Shown here: positions 19,376-28,600 of the stretch, one piece after another | How the letters are laid out: every line of letters starts with the position of its first letter | How positions within the stretch are numbered: the stretch's first letter is position 1 | Notes under the pieces: generated by a model | What the model was told of the DNA's origin: nothing | The model's database searches: none | Seen by the model: the letters and a program-made list of their open reading frames with translations, nothing else | Assembly (NCBI RefSeq): GCF_014062315.1 | Contig: NZ_JACGLT010000023.1 | Coordinates: 1-49,740, forward strand | Direction: 5' to 3' | DNA from: Gelidibacter maritimus | Lineage (GTDB): Bacteria > Bacteroidota > Bacteroidia > Flavobacteriales > Flavobacteriaceae | Length of the DNA stretch: 49,740 bases | Position numbers and translations under genes: made by a program

Positions 19376-20914
19376 TTAAAAGAGTTCAGCAAACTCTTTT
19401 TCAATTTCAGTTATTATTGCTTGCGGGACTTCATCAAAGAACTTTGCTTTTTTAGCTTGAGATAATTTGCCATTATTCTGAATTAGGAATTTAATTAATA
19501 AATCGATGTTGGAATCTGGAAGGGTCACTACTCTATTGATAAATTCGACCATGTGGTCATGTTGCTCGAGGAATTTTATTTCGTTAGGTATTATTTCCTC
19601 AATAGTTTCTTCAACACATGCATATAAAAATTCGGCTTGGAGGGTAAGATCCGCATAGCGATACAGATCAATGGTTTCATTTAATATTTCCACATTATAA
19701 TCTGTCGTTGGCACCCAATCAATCCATGCGAGTCGTGGTTCTGAAAATGCTTCCAACATCTCCTGATACCTACTGATATTATTTAAAATTGCGGCTGATA
19801 ATGGAAAGATCATATCTCTGCTGGTATAATTTTTTCTGATCAAAATATGATGCATCAAATACCTGTGCAATCGGCCATTTCCATCAGAAAACGGATGGAT
19901 AAACACAAATCCAAAAGCGATACTCGTTGCCATTAAAACTGGGTCGTATTGACTGTTGTTTAGCATTTTATTGGTTTCGAGAAGACCATTGATAAGGCTT
20001 GGCAAGTCTTTTGTTCGTGCTGAAATATGATCTGGAATAGGCGCAAATGTTTCCCGGTCATGTTCTCCAATAAACCCTTCTTCGGTTCTTAAACCCATTT
20101 GTTTGAGTTTGTTCTGGCCAATTACAATGTGCTGTAAACGCTCTAACTCTTGAAGTGTTAATTCCTTCTTTCCGGCTTGACCAATAGCTTTACCCCAGTT
20201 TCTTGCTCTTAGGTTTTCAGGTTTTTCCCCTTCAATGGCGAAAGATGCTTTGGAATCTTTTAGCAATAAAAACGCTGCTGTTCTTCTAATTAAATCCCTA
20301 TCCTTTCCTTTTAAATCAAATAGCATTTTATTCGAAAAATCCTTTTCTTGGTAGGCTTCAATTTTATCTGTTCTTTGGATCATCGGACAAAACTCGCGGG
20401 TGCCAGGCAAGTTGTTTTTTACGCGGTGCCGGGTTGAATTTATGGTTGGCCCTGGGTATTGTAGTTTTGGATTTATAACTTCCACATAGGAGCCTATTTT
20501 CAGGTCGGGCACATCTATTTTTTTTTCGAATAACCATTCATACAAAAACCATATCCGTCTTGCATATTGCCCTGTAGGCTCTGATAGAATGTATTCTTTA
20601 ATAGTGTCCTCACTTAAATTAAGAAATACCTGCTTTAAAATAAACAGATCGACGCCCTCATACTTGAGTGCAAATATGATGTGGCTTATAATATCAGCAT
20701 TTGGTTGATGTCGCGTGGTAAAGACTTGCCATTGCTCCGTATTGTACCGCTGATGTTTATTTGTTACTATTGCCAATCTATTAGGTAACGGCGCTACTTT
20801 ATTTGTTTCTTGCTGTAAAAACTCTATTAAAAGGGCATAGCCGGCCAATGTACCAGCTTCTGGAGTGTTCCTACTATGAAATACAGTTACTTGTTGTGAA
20901 AAATAATTATTCAT
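19376..20914 (-). CDS. Fic-domain protein, class II (N-terminal inhibitory helix)
   Basis: A 512-residue Fic-family protein, probably transferring AMP or another nucleotide to target proteins. The active-site motif HPFSDGNGRLHR is intact at 340-351 (catalytic His, Asn, Arg). The inhibitory motif S/TxxxE-G/N is visible at 224-229 (SFAIEG), upstream of the Fic core, which defines class II. An N-terminal domain of about 200 residues precedes it, with a DIISHIIFALKYEG segment. A C-terminal all-helical region of about 120 residues may be a winged-helix or dimer module. It is monocistronic with its own promoter-like sequence. Fic proteins act in stress, toxin-antitoxin and host interaction, and its place beside CBASS suggests but does not prove a defence role. 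Confidence 0.85.
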   Translation of the reverse strand: MNNYFSQQVTVFHSRNTPEAGTLAGYALLIEFLQQETNKVAPLPNRLAIVTNKHQRYNTEQWQVFTTRHQPNADIISHIIFALKYEGVDLFILKQVFLNLSEDTIKEYILSEPTGQYARRIWFLYEWLFEKKIDVPDLKIGSYVEVINPKLQYPGPTINSTRHRVKNNLPGTREFCPMIQRTDKIEAYQEKDFSNKMLFDLKGKDRDLIRRTAAFLLLKDSKASFAIEGEKPENLRARNWGKAIGQAGKKELTLQELERLQHIVIGQNKLKQMGLRTEEGFIGEHDRETFAPIPDHISARTKDLPSLINGLLETNKMLNNSQYDPVLMATSIAFGFVFIHPFSDGNGRLHRYLMHHILIRKNYTSRDMIFPLSAAILNNISRYQEMLEAFSEPRLAWIDWVPTTDYNVEILNETIDLYRYADLTLQAEFLYACVEETIEEIIPNEIKFLEQHDHMVEFINRVVTLPDSNIDLLIKFLIQNNGKLSQAKKAKFFDEVPQAIITEIEKEFAELF

Positions 20915-20939
20915 GTTGATTTGATGTGAATTTCATTTA

Positions 20940-20947
20940 CAAATATA
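20940..20947 (-). promoter_or_regulatory. Bacteroidota -7 element for the Fic gene
   Basis: On the minus strand this reads TATATTTG, an exact match to TAnnTTTG, 25 nt before the Fic ATG. No good -33 TTTG lies 19 nt upstream. The upstream DNA instead holds operator-like repeats (20961-20986). Confidence 0.5.
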
Positions 20948-20960
20948 GTGTGAAAAACAA

Positions 20961-20986
20961 TTACTTATCGTGATAAATGATTACTA
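20961..20986. promoter_or_regulatory. Operator-like repeat upstream of the Fic gene
   Basis: TTACTTATCGTGATAAATGA and the next six bases repeat, with about 5 mismatches, the segment at 20887-20912 that encodes the first residues of Fic. Inside it TTATC-gt-GATAA (20965-20976) is a perfect dyad. A third half-copy (GTGAAAAACAATTACT) lies at about 20950-20965. Spaced repeats overlapping a promoter are what one expects of a repressor binding site. Confidence 0.35.
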
Positions 20987-21045
20987 TCCTATAGATCACA
21001 TGAAAATTGAATATATATTATGACTGAAACGATTATTTAAGTTTG

Positions 21046-21150
21046 AGATTGCTTCGCTATGCTCGCAATGACGTGGGAACAACGAGGTAGTTTGCAGATA
21101 TGTTTTTATGGAGCAAAATGGAATGACTGATGAACTCCTTATTACTTGAT
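21046..21150. repeat. Interspersed intergenic repeat, copy 3
   Basis: Shares GATTGCTTCG-C-AT/TC-GCAATGACG and the tail ATGACTGATGAACTCCTTAT with the copies at 3000 and 19050, with more mismatches. It lies between the Fic gene and the CBASS operon. Confidence 0.6.
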
Positions 21151-21195
21151 AACCCAAACAACCAATTCAGATTAAGACAATTGCGCTTAAATTTA

Positions 21196-21227
21196 AAATG
21201 CGGATTATTTTTAAATAGTCCGCATTT
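21196..21227 (-). terminator. Terminator hairpin of the CBASS operon
   Basis: A 15-bp stem with one G-T pair and a 2-nt loop; the arms AAATGCGGATTATTT and AAATAGTCCGCATTT are almost perfect complements. It begins 6 nt after the TIR-STING stop on the minus strand and is followed by an A/T-rich run. It fits transcription termination of the three-gene operon. Confidence 0.7.
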
Positions 21228-21232
21228 AAACA

Positions 21233-22150
21233 CTAAGATCTCACTATTTCCACAAAGTCATCGAAACCATTCTTTAGAAGTATTTTTTTCAAAGTATCTA
21301 TGAATTTATTGATTTCCCGCTCTATAATAAGATTATAATCTTCAGTCTGATTTTTAAAATCATTTGGAAGATGATTTCCTATTGCATAATCAATGCCGGT
21401 AAGAGTGGTAGGGAAATCTAAAAGCATCAATTTACCGTTTTCAACTTTAGCATCTACATGAACGTTGCGAGGTCTTCCATTGGAGCTAAAAGATAGCTTG
21501 TCCACTCCAATATCATTTTGGATTTTTTTAAAGGCCAAATTTAAATCATTCGGCAATTTATATGGAACTATTATCTTTAACTTACAATCTGAATAATTGT
21601 TATTATTATAAATAAAACCATTATTTTGCACATAATGCTCACACACGTACTTTACAAAATTCTCGTAATAGGCATATGCTAATGTACTTGACGGGAAAAA
21701 ATTAAGTTCTATATTGGTAGCATGCAAAAACATCTCTTTAATACTATCAATCTTATCAGCGAGTGTTTTATTGTTAAACACAACTAAATTAATACCACCT
21801 AAATCAGACGGAACTTTTACCGATTCTTCAATCAAAAATGCACACTTTTCTAAACCTAAACGTCCAGTAAATAAACCTAATTCAAATAGAATATTATCTC
21901 TAGCAGTAAGCTTTTCTTCACCTCTATAAATTAATCTGTCATCCGGTGACCCTATCAAAATACCAAAATCAAATTTTAAGGTAGCAGTAAGTAAATCTGA
22001 TAAAAAATTATTATTAATCTTAAAAACAGACTTATCCCAAACAGATTCATTCCAAATAATTACTTCAAAGTCGTTATCTAAAATTGATTTAACTATTTTG
22101 GCAGTACCTAACTCTTCGCTAGAGCTACCAATGAAAATTCTTTTTTTCAT
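21233..22150 (-). CDS. cap12: TIR-STING CBASS effector
   Basis: A 305-residue fusion of an N-terminal TIR-type NADase domain (about 1-145: RIFIGSSSEELGTAK, then RDNILFELGLFTGRLG with the probable catalytic Glu 90) and a C-terminal prokaryotic STING domain (about 152-305). The STING part shows the SSTLAYAYYENFVKYV helix, a GRPRNVHVDAK lid-like segment and FPTTLTGIDYAI near the ligand pocket. In characterised bacterial TIR-STING proteins, binding of a cyclic dinucleotide (typically c-di-GMP) drives filament assembly and NAD+ depletion that kills the infected cell. No membrane segment. It lies 2 nt after the CD-NTase gene that should make its ligand. The domain assignment is strong from order and context; the ligand is inferred from relatives. 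Confidence 0.88.
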   Translation of the reverse strand: MKKRIFIGSSSEELGTAKIVKSILDNDFEVIIWNESVWDKSVFKINNNFLSDLLTATLKFDFGILIGSPDDRLIYRGEEKLTARDNILFELGLFTGRLGLEKCAFLIEESVKVPSDLGGINLVVFNNKTLADKIDSIKEMFLHATNIELNFFPSSTLAYAYYENFVKYVCEHYVQNNGFIYNNNNYSDCKLKIIVPYKLPNDLNLAFKKIQNDIGVDKLSFSSNGRPRNVHVDAKVENGKLMLLDFPTTLTGIDYAIGNHLPNDFKNQTEDYNLIIEREINKFIDTLKKILLKNGFDDFVEIVRS

Positions 22151-22152
22151 AA

Positions 22153-23226
22153 TTATAAGAAACGTGTTATTTTGTTATTATCTACCAAGTCTTTCTTAAT
22201 AGAGTTCAACTCATTTAAGAGTAAAACCAGTTGACCATACTTTTCTGGTTTATCTCTAAAAACACATTCAGTTCCATCGATTGATTTTATGCTATTTCGA
22301 TAAAAATCATCGGCTACAATTTTTTCTAATTCTACCTTCAACACATATACAAGCTCATAATAGGGCTTGTCATAATATGAAAGAGAATTAATATTGTAAC
22401 ATACTGATGAAATATCGAAGCTGCTAATGTTGATGTTAATATCTGAATCCGCTTTTATCGTCTTTAAAAATCTAATCATTTTCTTTAAACGGCCATTCAC
22501 AGTTTTATCTTTCTCATTCAGCATCTTTATTTTTAAAAATGGATAATCAACCGGCAAAGTGTCGTTCAACCTTTTATCATAGATTTTTATACCCTTTTCT
22601 GCTTCATTTCCAGATTTAACTGAATTAACGGATTTATACCAGGACGCTGTTACAACATCAACTTTTCGTTTTGGACTTGTTAGATTAACCTCGATTGATT
22701 TATCTTTAGAACTATCTACATTATTGTACACCGCTGACAACACTTTTTCTGCCTCTAATCTTATTTCTCTTAAATCATGATTAGCATCCCCATTATAAGT
22801 TGATCCTTCTATTACTTCTAATAATGAACGACGCTGGGAATCAGTAAGACTGATTCTCTTATATTCTTCAGTAAAAATAGATTTTGAGTCGTGAAAATAA
22901 AAGCGATTACATAGTTGAACAAGATCGATATCACTATAGCCCTTAATATGAGTATTACACATAACTGATCCTTGATACTCATAATCCAAGTTGGGATTAT
23001 TTTTCTTAAGTTGCGCTTTAACTTTATCCCCTGCTACCATAGTATTCTGGGTATAAGCTGGTTCAACACCTTGCATCGAACGTTTCACATACTCCAAAAC
23101 TTTAGATCCTGACAAAGCCTTTAGCTCCATCCTAAGAGATTCATTTAAAAGCGTTGATTCATCAATCTCCGCGGGATTGTATCTCGCTTTGACTCTTTTT
23201 ACTAATTCGTCATAATCTCTCTCCAT
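22153..23226 (-). CDS. cdnE: CBASS CD-NTase (cGAS/DncV-like nucleotidyltransferase, CdnE-like)
   Basis: A 357-residue nucleotidyltransferase. The catalytic signature is visible: GS at 86-87 (YQGSVMCNTHIKGYSDIDLV), the Asp pair D99/D101 and a third Asp about 190 in KRKVDVVTASWY. A helical C-terminal domain follows, ending in RFL. CD-NTases sense phage infection and make cyclic oligonucleotides. In STING-containing CBASS the enzyme is usually a CdnE that makes c-di-GMP, and I infer the same here. Tight operon: 3 nt after DUF2188 and 2 nt before TIR-STING. No Cap2/Cap3 (E1/E2 or JAB) genes accompany it, so type I CBASS. Confidence 0.9.
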   Translation of the reverse strand: MERDYDELVKRVKARYNPAEIDESTLLNESLRMELKALSGSKVLEYVKRSMQGVEPAYTQNTMVAGDKVKAQLKKNNPNLDYEYQGSVMCNTHIKGYSDIDLVQLCNRFYFHDSKSIFTEEYKRISLTDSQRRSLLEVIEGSTYNGDANHDLREIRLEAEKVLSAVYNNVDSSKDKSIEVNLTSPKRKVDVVTASWYKSVNSVKSGNEAEKGIKIYDKRLNDTLPVDYPFLKIKMLNEKDKTVNGRLKKMIRFLKTIKADSDININISSFDISSVCYNINSLSYYDKPYYELVYVLKVELEKIVADDFYRNSIKSIDGTECVFRDKPEKYGQLVLLLNELNSIKKDLVDNNKITRFL

Positions 23227-23229
23227 AAC

Positions 23230-23460
23230 CTATCCTTTTGATTGTTTAGGGTCTTTAGATCGTGGATACGTTCGCTCCTCTTGAAAACCTCCTGAATTTT
23301 TGTGAATTTTTAAGGAACCACCACCTTGTGATTTCACAAAATCGGCTGCTTGTTTAATAGCGTCAACTTTGGTTGAATCGATAACTTTCGAAGCGCGTTG
23401 CGCATTCTCTTTCTTAATTTTGTACACACCATCATCGTGTACTAAATGAAAATTCTTCAT
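23230..23460 (-). CDS. DUF2188 small protein heading the CBASS operon
   Basis: A 76-residue DUF2188-type protein: opening FHLVHDDGVYKIKKENAQRAS, a central segment VDAIKQAADFVKSQGGGSLKIH and the family end block GGFQEERTYPRSKDP. No catalytic motif, signal peptide or membrane segment; strongly charged. Function of the family is unknown. It is separated from the CD-NTase gene by 3 nt, so it is probably a functional member of the operon rather than a bystander. It could tune the cyclase, bind nucleic acid or act as a sensor. I know of no established role for DUF2188 in CBASS. Confidence 0.8.
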   Translation of the reverse strand: MKNFHLVHDDGVYKIKKENAQRASKVIDSTKVDAIKQAADFVKSQGGGSLKIHKNSGGFQEERTYPRSKDPKQSKG

Positions 23461-23481
23461 TTGTATTTTAGATTAATTGAT

Positions 23482-23507
23482 GTAACAACGATTACGGTCG
23501 TTGCTAC
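23482..23507 (-). promoter_or_regulatory. Leader hairpin upstream of the CBASS operon
   Basis: GTAACAACGA-ttacgg-TCGTTGCTAC forms a 10-bp stem with one mismatch, 22 nt before the DUF2188 start. No exact -7 element was found between it and the start codon. It could be an operator dyad or an mRNA leader structure. Confidence 0.4.
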
Positions 23508-23533
23508 TTAAACCGTGAAAGGAATCTGGAAAT

Positions 23534-23564
23534 TTTGCAGGGAAGATATAACGCGCTATATTTG
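23534..23564 (+). promoter_or_regulatory. Consensus Bacteroidota promoter (TTTG-N19-TATATTTG)
   Basis: TTTG at 23534-23537, exactly 19 nt of spacer, and TATATTTG at 23557-23564 match the housekeeping consensus TTTG-N19-TAnnTTTG without a mismatch. It points right, away from the CBASS operon, and no protein gene follows on that strand before the terminator at 23619-23654. Confidence 0.7.
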
Positions 23565-23570
23565 CACCGC

Positions 23571-23655
23571 AAAAAACGGGGTAGTATCCTTTTCATTATA
23601 CTACTCACTTTGAATTTTAAAAAAGTCCTTCCGGTCGAATGTTGGGACTTTTTTT
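23571..23655 (+). ncRNA. Candidate small RNA (about 85 nt)
   Basis: Bounded by a perfect consensus promoter (start predicted about 23568-23571) and an intrinsic terminator. Inside lies a perfect 7-bp stem GTAGTAT-10nt-ATACTAC (23581-23604). There is no ATG-started frame of useful length. It is divergent from the CBASS operon and convergent with the SF2 ATPase gene. Alternative reading: the promoter-to-terminator remnant of a lost tRNA-like or other stable RNA locus. No homology is recognised. Confidence 0.5.
23619..23654. terminator. Bidirectional intrinsic terminator
   Basis: AAAAAAGTCC-16nt-GGACTTTTTT: a perfect 10-bp stem with an A-run on one side and a T-run on the other, so it can terminate transcripts from both directions. 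It would serve the candidate small RNA (plus) and the SF2 ATPase transcript (minus), insulating the CBASS operon. Confidence 0.75.
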
Positions 23656-23806
23656 ATGTGTAATAATTAGACAATGAGCGTTCCAAACTGTTAAAGCTTT
23701 CTTAAATTGACAAGATGTCATTATGAAACTCTTTTTCTCATTATTTTTAGTTAAACTACGTTTTTCCACCGACGAACACATCTATAAACTACTGGCATAG
23801 CTGTCA

Positions 23807-25570
23807 TTATGCTGATTCAGCACCTCCATACATAGAATTATTTTGGACATTAGTCACCTGATTGCGCCATGCCTTCTTACCGGATTGAATGATCTTAATT
23901 CCTGTAAATCCCAATGTGTTGCGCTCATCATTTATGGGATAATTACTGATTAAAACACCGTACTGGTATGGATTCTTTTTAAAGAATATATTTCCAAAAT
24001 CTGAAGTTAAACTGCAATTCCAGTTGCGATAAACACGATTACTTTCTTGGTTGTACCCAGATGCAATACGCACAGTTACTCCTTTCTGCTGAAATCGTGT
24101 TCCTTTAGTAGAAACATTAAAGAATATCGGTTCAAAATAATCCAATAACCGATGGTACGCTTCATCATCAATAAAAGACAAGCTCTCACGTCCAGTTTCG
24201 CTGAGCAACTGTTCATAACTTAATGTTTCTATATGTTCTACTGGAGTGAAGGCTCCTTCAGATTGCGTTTCCACAAACTTAGTGTGCGTACTCAAACTTT
24301 TAACATTACTATTGAATAATTTATTACGCCAGTCTTCATCTGCGAAAATCTCCCAGTCTTGTTCAAACTGCGCATAATGCTCTAACAGCGGCTTACTCGC
24401 CATTAATTTGAAATTTCGATTATTATGATATCCACAGAAACGTCCTGTTATTCCTTGAGCGCCATTTGCCAATTGTTTATCTCTTGGCTCAATCCCAAAG
24501 CGTACTTTTTCTTTAATAATTCCCAAATCTTTACCAGCGGTTAAGGCTTGCACGATGATGAGTACTACGCGTTGCCCTCTTTTTAAAATAAGATCGGAAA
24601 CCTCTTTGATACCTTCATTAATACTAAAATCACACGCTGGATCGGAACCAATTAACAATGTCATGCATTGCTGCTTGAATTGTTTCTTTAGAAGTCGTCT
24701 CAATTCAACAGCCCTGGTTGTATTGGATTCTCTTATTATCCCTAATCCACAATCAAAAGAATTTAAATGATGAACATACTCCTCAGTTTTTGGATGAACT
24801 GTATACACTTCCTCTCCATTCACATCTTGTACTTGTAGTGGTTTGAAACCACTTGGGATGTCTTCAATAACATTATCTGCTAGCATTTCAGAAATGCCAT
24901 AATATTCTGGTGGACGGACACCTACTATAACATCTACATCAGTAGCACCAGTAAATTGAGCATCGAGAATATCATAAGGGGTTGCGCTGACAGCCAATAA
25001 TTTTATATCCGGAATTCGATATCTCAATTCGGAAAAGAAAGCCAATTCAAATGAAGATTCCATCCCTGAGCCATACTGATCTTCATCACGAATGATTAAC
25101 TGCACGTCATATTCATTCACAACTTTGTGTGGATTTGGATGGTTAAAGAAATCGCTCATCTTCATGACCTTAAGGACAGACGGCTTCAAATCCCCTATGA
25201 CACAATCATAAAACTCACGCTCTAATACGCGACAATTCTGCTCATAAAGATCAGTGTCACGCATACTAGTAACGAATAGGATCGATTCAAGATCTTTAAT
25301 TAATCCTATCGCCGGCAGTACATAATTACATAAAAAATATATTGTTCCAGATTTACCACTTTGCATAGAAGCAACAAAAGCCATATTTTGATTACCTTCT
25401 TTGAAAGAAAGTCCAATACGTAAGGCATTGATAATTTGATTGGGGAAGATTCCTGTTCTTCTAGAGTTTTTTAAAGTATCCACAATATTCTCTTCCAAAG
25501 AATGTGGCGCGTCTAATTGCTGAAGAAGTATTTCTATCTCAGCGTCCCAAAAGTTTTGATATGCAGTCAT
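23807..25570 (-). CDS. SF2 helicase-like ATPase, stand-alone
   Basis: A 587-residue protein with helicase superfamily 2 motifs but no close family I can name. Walker A variant ASMQSGKSG (about 66-74), motif II DEDQ (about 154-157 in LIIRDEDQYGSG), motif III SATP (LLAVSATPYD), a late motif V-like VQALTAGKDLG, and motif VI-like QGITGRFCGYHNN. The MQSGKS form of Walker A resembles Z1-type ATPases. The C-terminal 170 residues have no recognised domain. Start set at ATG 25570; two extra codons upstream begin with GTG. It lies 109 nt downstream of hsdR on the same strand, so it may belong to the restriction operon or be an independent defence gene. No nuclease motif is evident. Confidence 0.7.
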   Translation of the reverse strand: MTAYQNFWDAEIEILLQQLDAPHSLEENIVDTLKNSRRTGIFPNQIINALRIGLSFKEGNQNMAFVASMQSGKSGTIYFLCNYVLPAIGLIKDLESILFVTSMRDTDLYEQNCRVLEREFYDCVIGDLKPSVLKVMKMSDFFNHPNPHKVVNEYDVQLIIRDEDQYGSGMESSFELAFFSELRYRIPDIKLLAVSATPYDILDAQFTGATDVDVIVGVRPPEYYGISEMLADNVIEDIPSGFKPLQVQDVNGEEVYTVHPKTEEYVHHLNSFDCGLGIIRESNTTRAVELRRLLKKQFKQQCMTLLIGSDPACDFSINEGIKEVSDLILKRGQRVVLIIVQALTAGKDLGIIKEKVRFGIEPRDKQLANGAQGITGRFCGYHNNRNFKLMASKPLLEHYAQFEQDWEIFADEDWRNKLFNSNVKSLSTHTKFVETQSEGAFTPVEHIETLSYEQLLSETGRESLSFIDDEAYHRLLDYFEPIFFNVSTKGTRFQQKGVTVRIASGYNQESNRVYRNWNCSLTSDFGNIFFKKNPYQYGVLISNYPINDERNTLGFTGIKIIQSGKKAWRNQVTNVQNNSMYGGAESA

Positions 25571-25679
25571 AAACACAGAATTAAAGATTAATACTGCAAT
25601 AATACGACCAGACTATGCAGAGAATCTGCACAGTTTAAGATTGAATACGAACTTTAAATAAGATAGCTACGCCTAAAGA

Positions 25680-28600
25680 CTAACCAATATTTTTATTGAC
25701 ATCATCAATAATCGAAACTATTTCTCTAACCTTATGATCATCAAATAAACCAATGATACCAGCATCACTAGCTTCATTAAAAGGAGGTTGCGTCAATAGT
25801 TTTTTATCTAAGGTTCCATTACGGTTTAGATAGTTAATCAAGGTTTGTATGAAGGTGATTTGAACTGGTTTTAGGTTTTTATCTTCAATAAAATGTGAAA
25901 ATAGCCTATTCACTGTTTCAACATCTAAACCAACAATACTTCTAATGAATTTACCTAAAGGCTGAGCACCGTATTCATTTTCGTATTCCTCTTTGGTGCC
26001 TAATTCGTCATTAAATAAAAACGATTCTAGCAACTCCAATTCTTTAGGAGTGATAGGAATATTTTTATGAAGTTTGTCTATAACTAAATGAGATTTATTT
26101 TTACGTATAAATGCCTCAACTCTATCTTTATAGCTTTTTAACTTGGCATAAGTTGGCATTATATCAACCTCAGCTACTTTATGGTATTGAATCTCATCAG
26201 AGAAATCCGTATAAACTGTTTTTACATCTTGTTTTTCGATGAACTTAAGCAAGTCTCTTAATTCTACTCTTATGTTCTCGACAACATTAACATTGGTGTT
26301 TTTCCAGAACTCAACTTCCTGCACTTGCTTAATAAGATTGAGTTTCTCTTGAACTTTTGGGACATTTCTTTTCTTATAGAGGTTATTGGCTATATTATAA
26401 ATTTGCTTGACGTAAGCTTCTTCCCCTCTTTTATCTCCTGAAAGAATGACTAATTGAAAATTAAGAGCTAACAAATCAAAACGCTTACTACGTTCATCGT
26501 CGCCTGCATTATACGGGGCTAAACCAGAAAGATTAGTACATAAATCGTGAATATCGCCTACACTTAAATTGTCCCATCTTTCTCGGGTATTAAATTCAGT
26601 TACAAGTGTCCAGTGTTTTCTTACCTCAAATCGTTCTTGATCAAGAGTATGGATTACCTCATGCAACTGATTGGTGTAGTTTTCCGCTAATGCATCCTCT
26701 TCTGCTGTAGATTCAGTATTGTCGCGGATAGCCATTAAAATATTTAATTTAGCTTCAAATATCTTTTGAGATATTGTTTTCGCAGCGGTTCCTTTGACAC
26801 CGTCTGGGAATTCATTAAAAAAACTGAAGTTATCGCAAATATCAAAAATCATAAAGAACTCCTTATCCATTTCAGGACCAAATAGGTTTGGTCGGAGACG
26901 TGTACCTCTTCCAATCATCTGCCAAAATTTGGCATAAGATTTTACCTGCTTAAAGAATACCAGATTAACCACTCTAGGCGCATCAACACCGGTATCCATC
27001 ATATCTACAGATACCGCGATTTGAGGCTCTAATTCCACTTTATCTTCGCAGAATTTTTCCAGTAAATCCTGTGCCTTAGTTTCATAATTATCAATTACAC
27101 GCAAAAACTTACCTGAATATTCTGGGTAATTTTTATTGAAGCGCTTTTCAATAAAAACAGCGTGCTTATGATTTTTAGCAAAAATGATTGTTTTACCTAA
27201 CTTATCTCCTCCTTCAACCTTGACACCGTTATTCATTAAATAATCCAGAACATCATCAATTGTTTTATTATTGAACAAAAATGAATTTATGGCTGATTTA
27301 CTTATTTCTATGTCCTCTTCATCTCCTGACGCACCGTCCATAAAAGTTTCTTCAAACTTTAATTTATCTTCCTCAGATAGCTCATTATATTTAATTCCCT
27401 CATGCACAAATTTGACAGGTACGTTAATTGCTTTTGGAGGCACTAAAAACTTATCTTGAACCGCCTGATTTAACTCATATGCATATGTTGGGTTATCGTC
27501 TTCAATATTGAATAATGAATACGTATTGTGGTCTATTTCTTTTTTAGGGGTGGCGGTTAAACCAATTAAAATCGCATCGAAATATTCGAAAATTGCACGG
27601 TATTTTTGATATACCGATCTGTGTGCTTCATCAATGATGATCAGATCAAAATGCCCCGGACCATAATACCTTCCATCTTCATTTTTCAGACCATCTATTC
27701 GATTCATTATGGTTGGATAGGTGGAAAACACAATTCGTGTTCCATTATCCTCCTTTTCTTTGGTTAAATCGATGGCACTTAAATGGGGTAAATGCTCCTT
27801 GTACGCATTTTTAGCCTGGGTAACCAAAGCATTCCTATCTGCTAAAAACAATACACGTTTAGCCCAATTACTCTTAGTCAACATATCGACTATGGCCGCT
27901 GAGATTCTGGTTTTCCCACTTCCGGTAGCCATGACTAGCAATGCTTTTCTATTCTTTCCTTTTAATTCATTTTGATGCGTGGTTACCAATGCGTCGGCTA
28001 CTCGCTTTATGCCTTCTAATTGATAAGGTCTTCCAACTATATCTCTATTAATTTGGTATTCCCTGATGTCCGTTCTTGTAGTTCTGCGCTCAATAAGATA
28101 ATGTAACTCATCTTTTGTGTAAAAACCACTCACTTGGCGCTCGGGATAGAATGTATCATCCCATACATGGGTTTCAAAACCGTTGGTATAAAAAATGATG
28201 GGTCTTTGCCCTGTCATTTGTTCTAAACAATCAGCATATAAATAGGCTTGATGCTTTCCTTTTTTAGGATCGTGAAGCGTCTTCTTCGCCTCTACAACTG
28301 CTAACGGCATACCATTGTCATCCCAAAGCACATAATCTACATAACCTACTCCTGAAGGATTTACGACTACTGGCATACCGGTAACTTTGTACTCTAAATC
28401 TTTATGAAGTTTAAGATTATCCCAACCTGCTTCTTTAAGCAACAGATCAATATATAGTTTACGAGTTTCAATTTCAGAGGTAAGTTCTGGGATGCTCTCT
28501 TCAAAATCGACCTCAACCTTACGCTCTTCTTTTCGCTCTTTTAGTAAGTTTTCATGCTTTTGAACTTGTTGTCGTAGAAGATCGTTTTCTTTTTGAAGCT

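Noticed and set aside
23571-23655. tRNA gene at the CBASS border
   Set aside because: The promoter resembles those of tRNA genes, but no cloverleaf, anticodon arm or CCA-type acceptor could be folded by eye.
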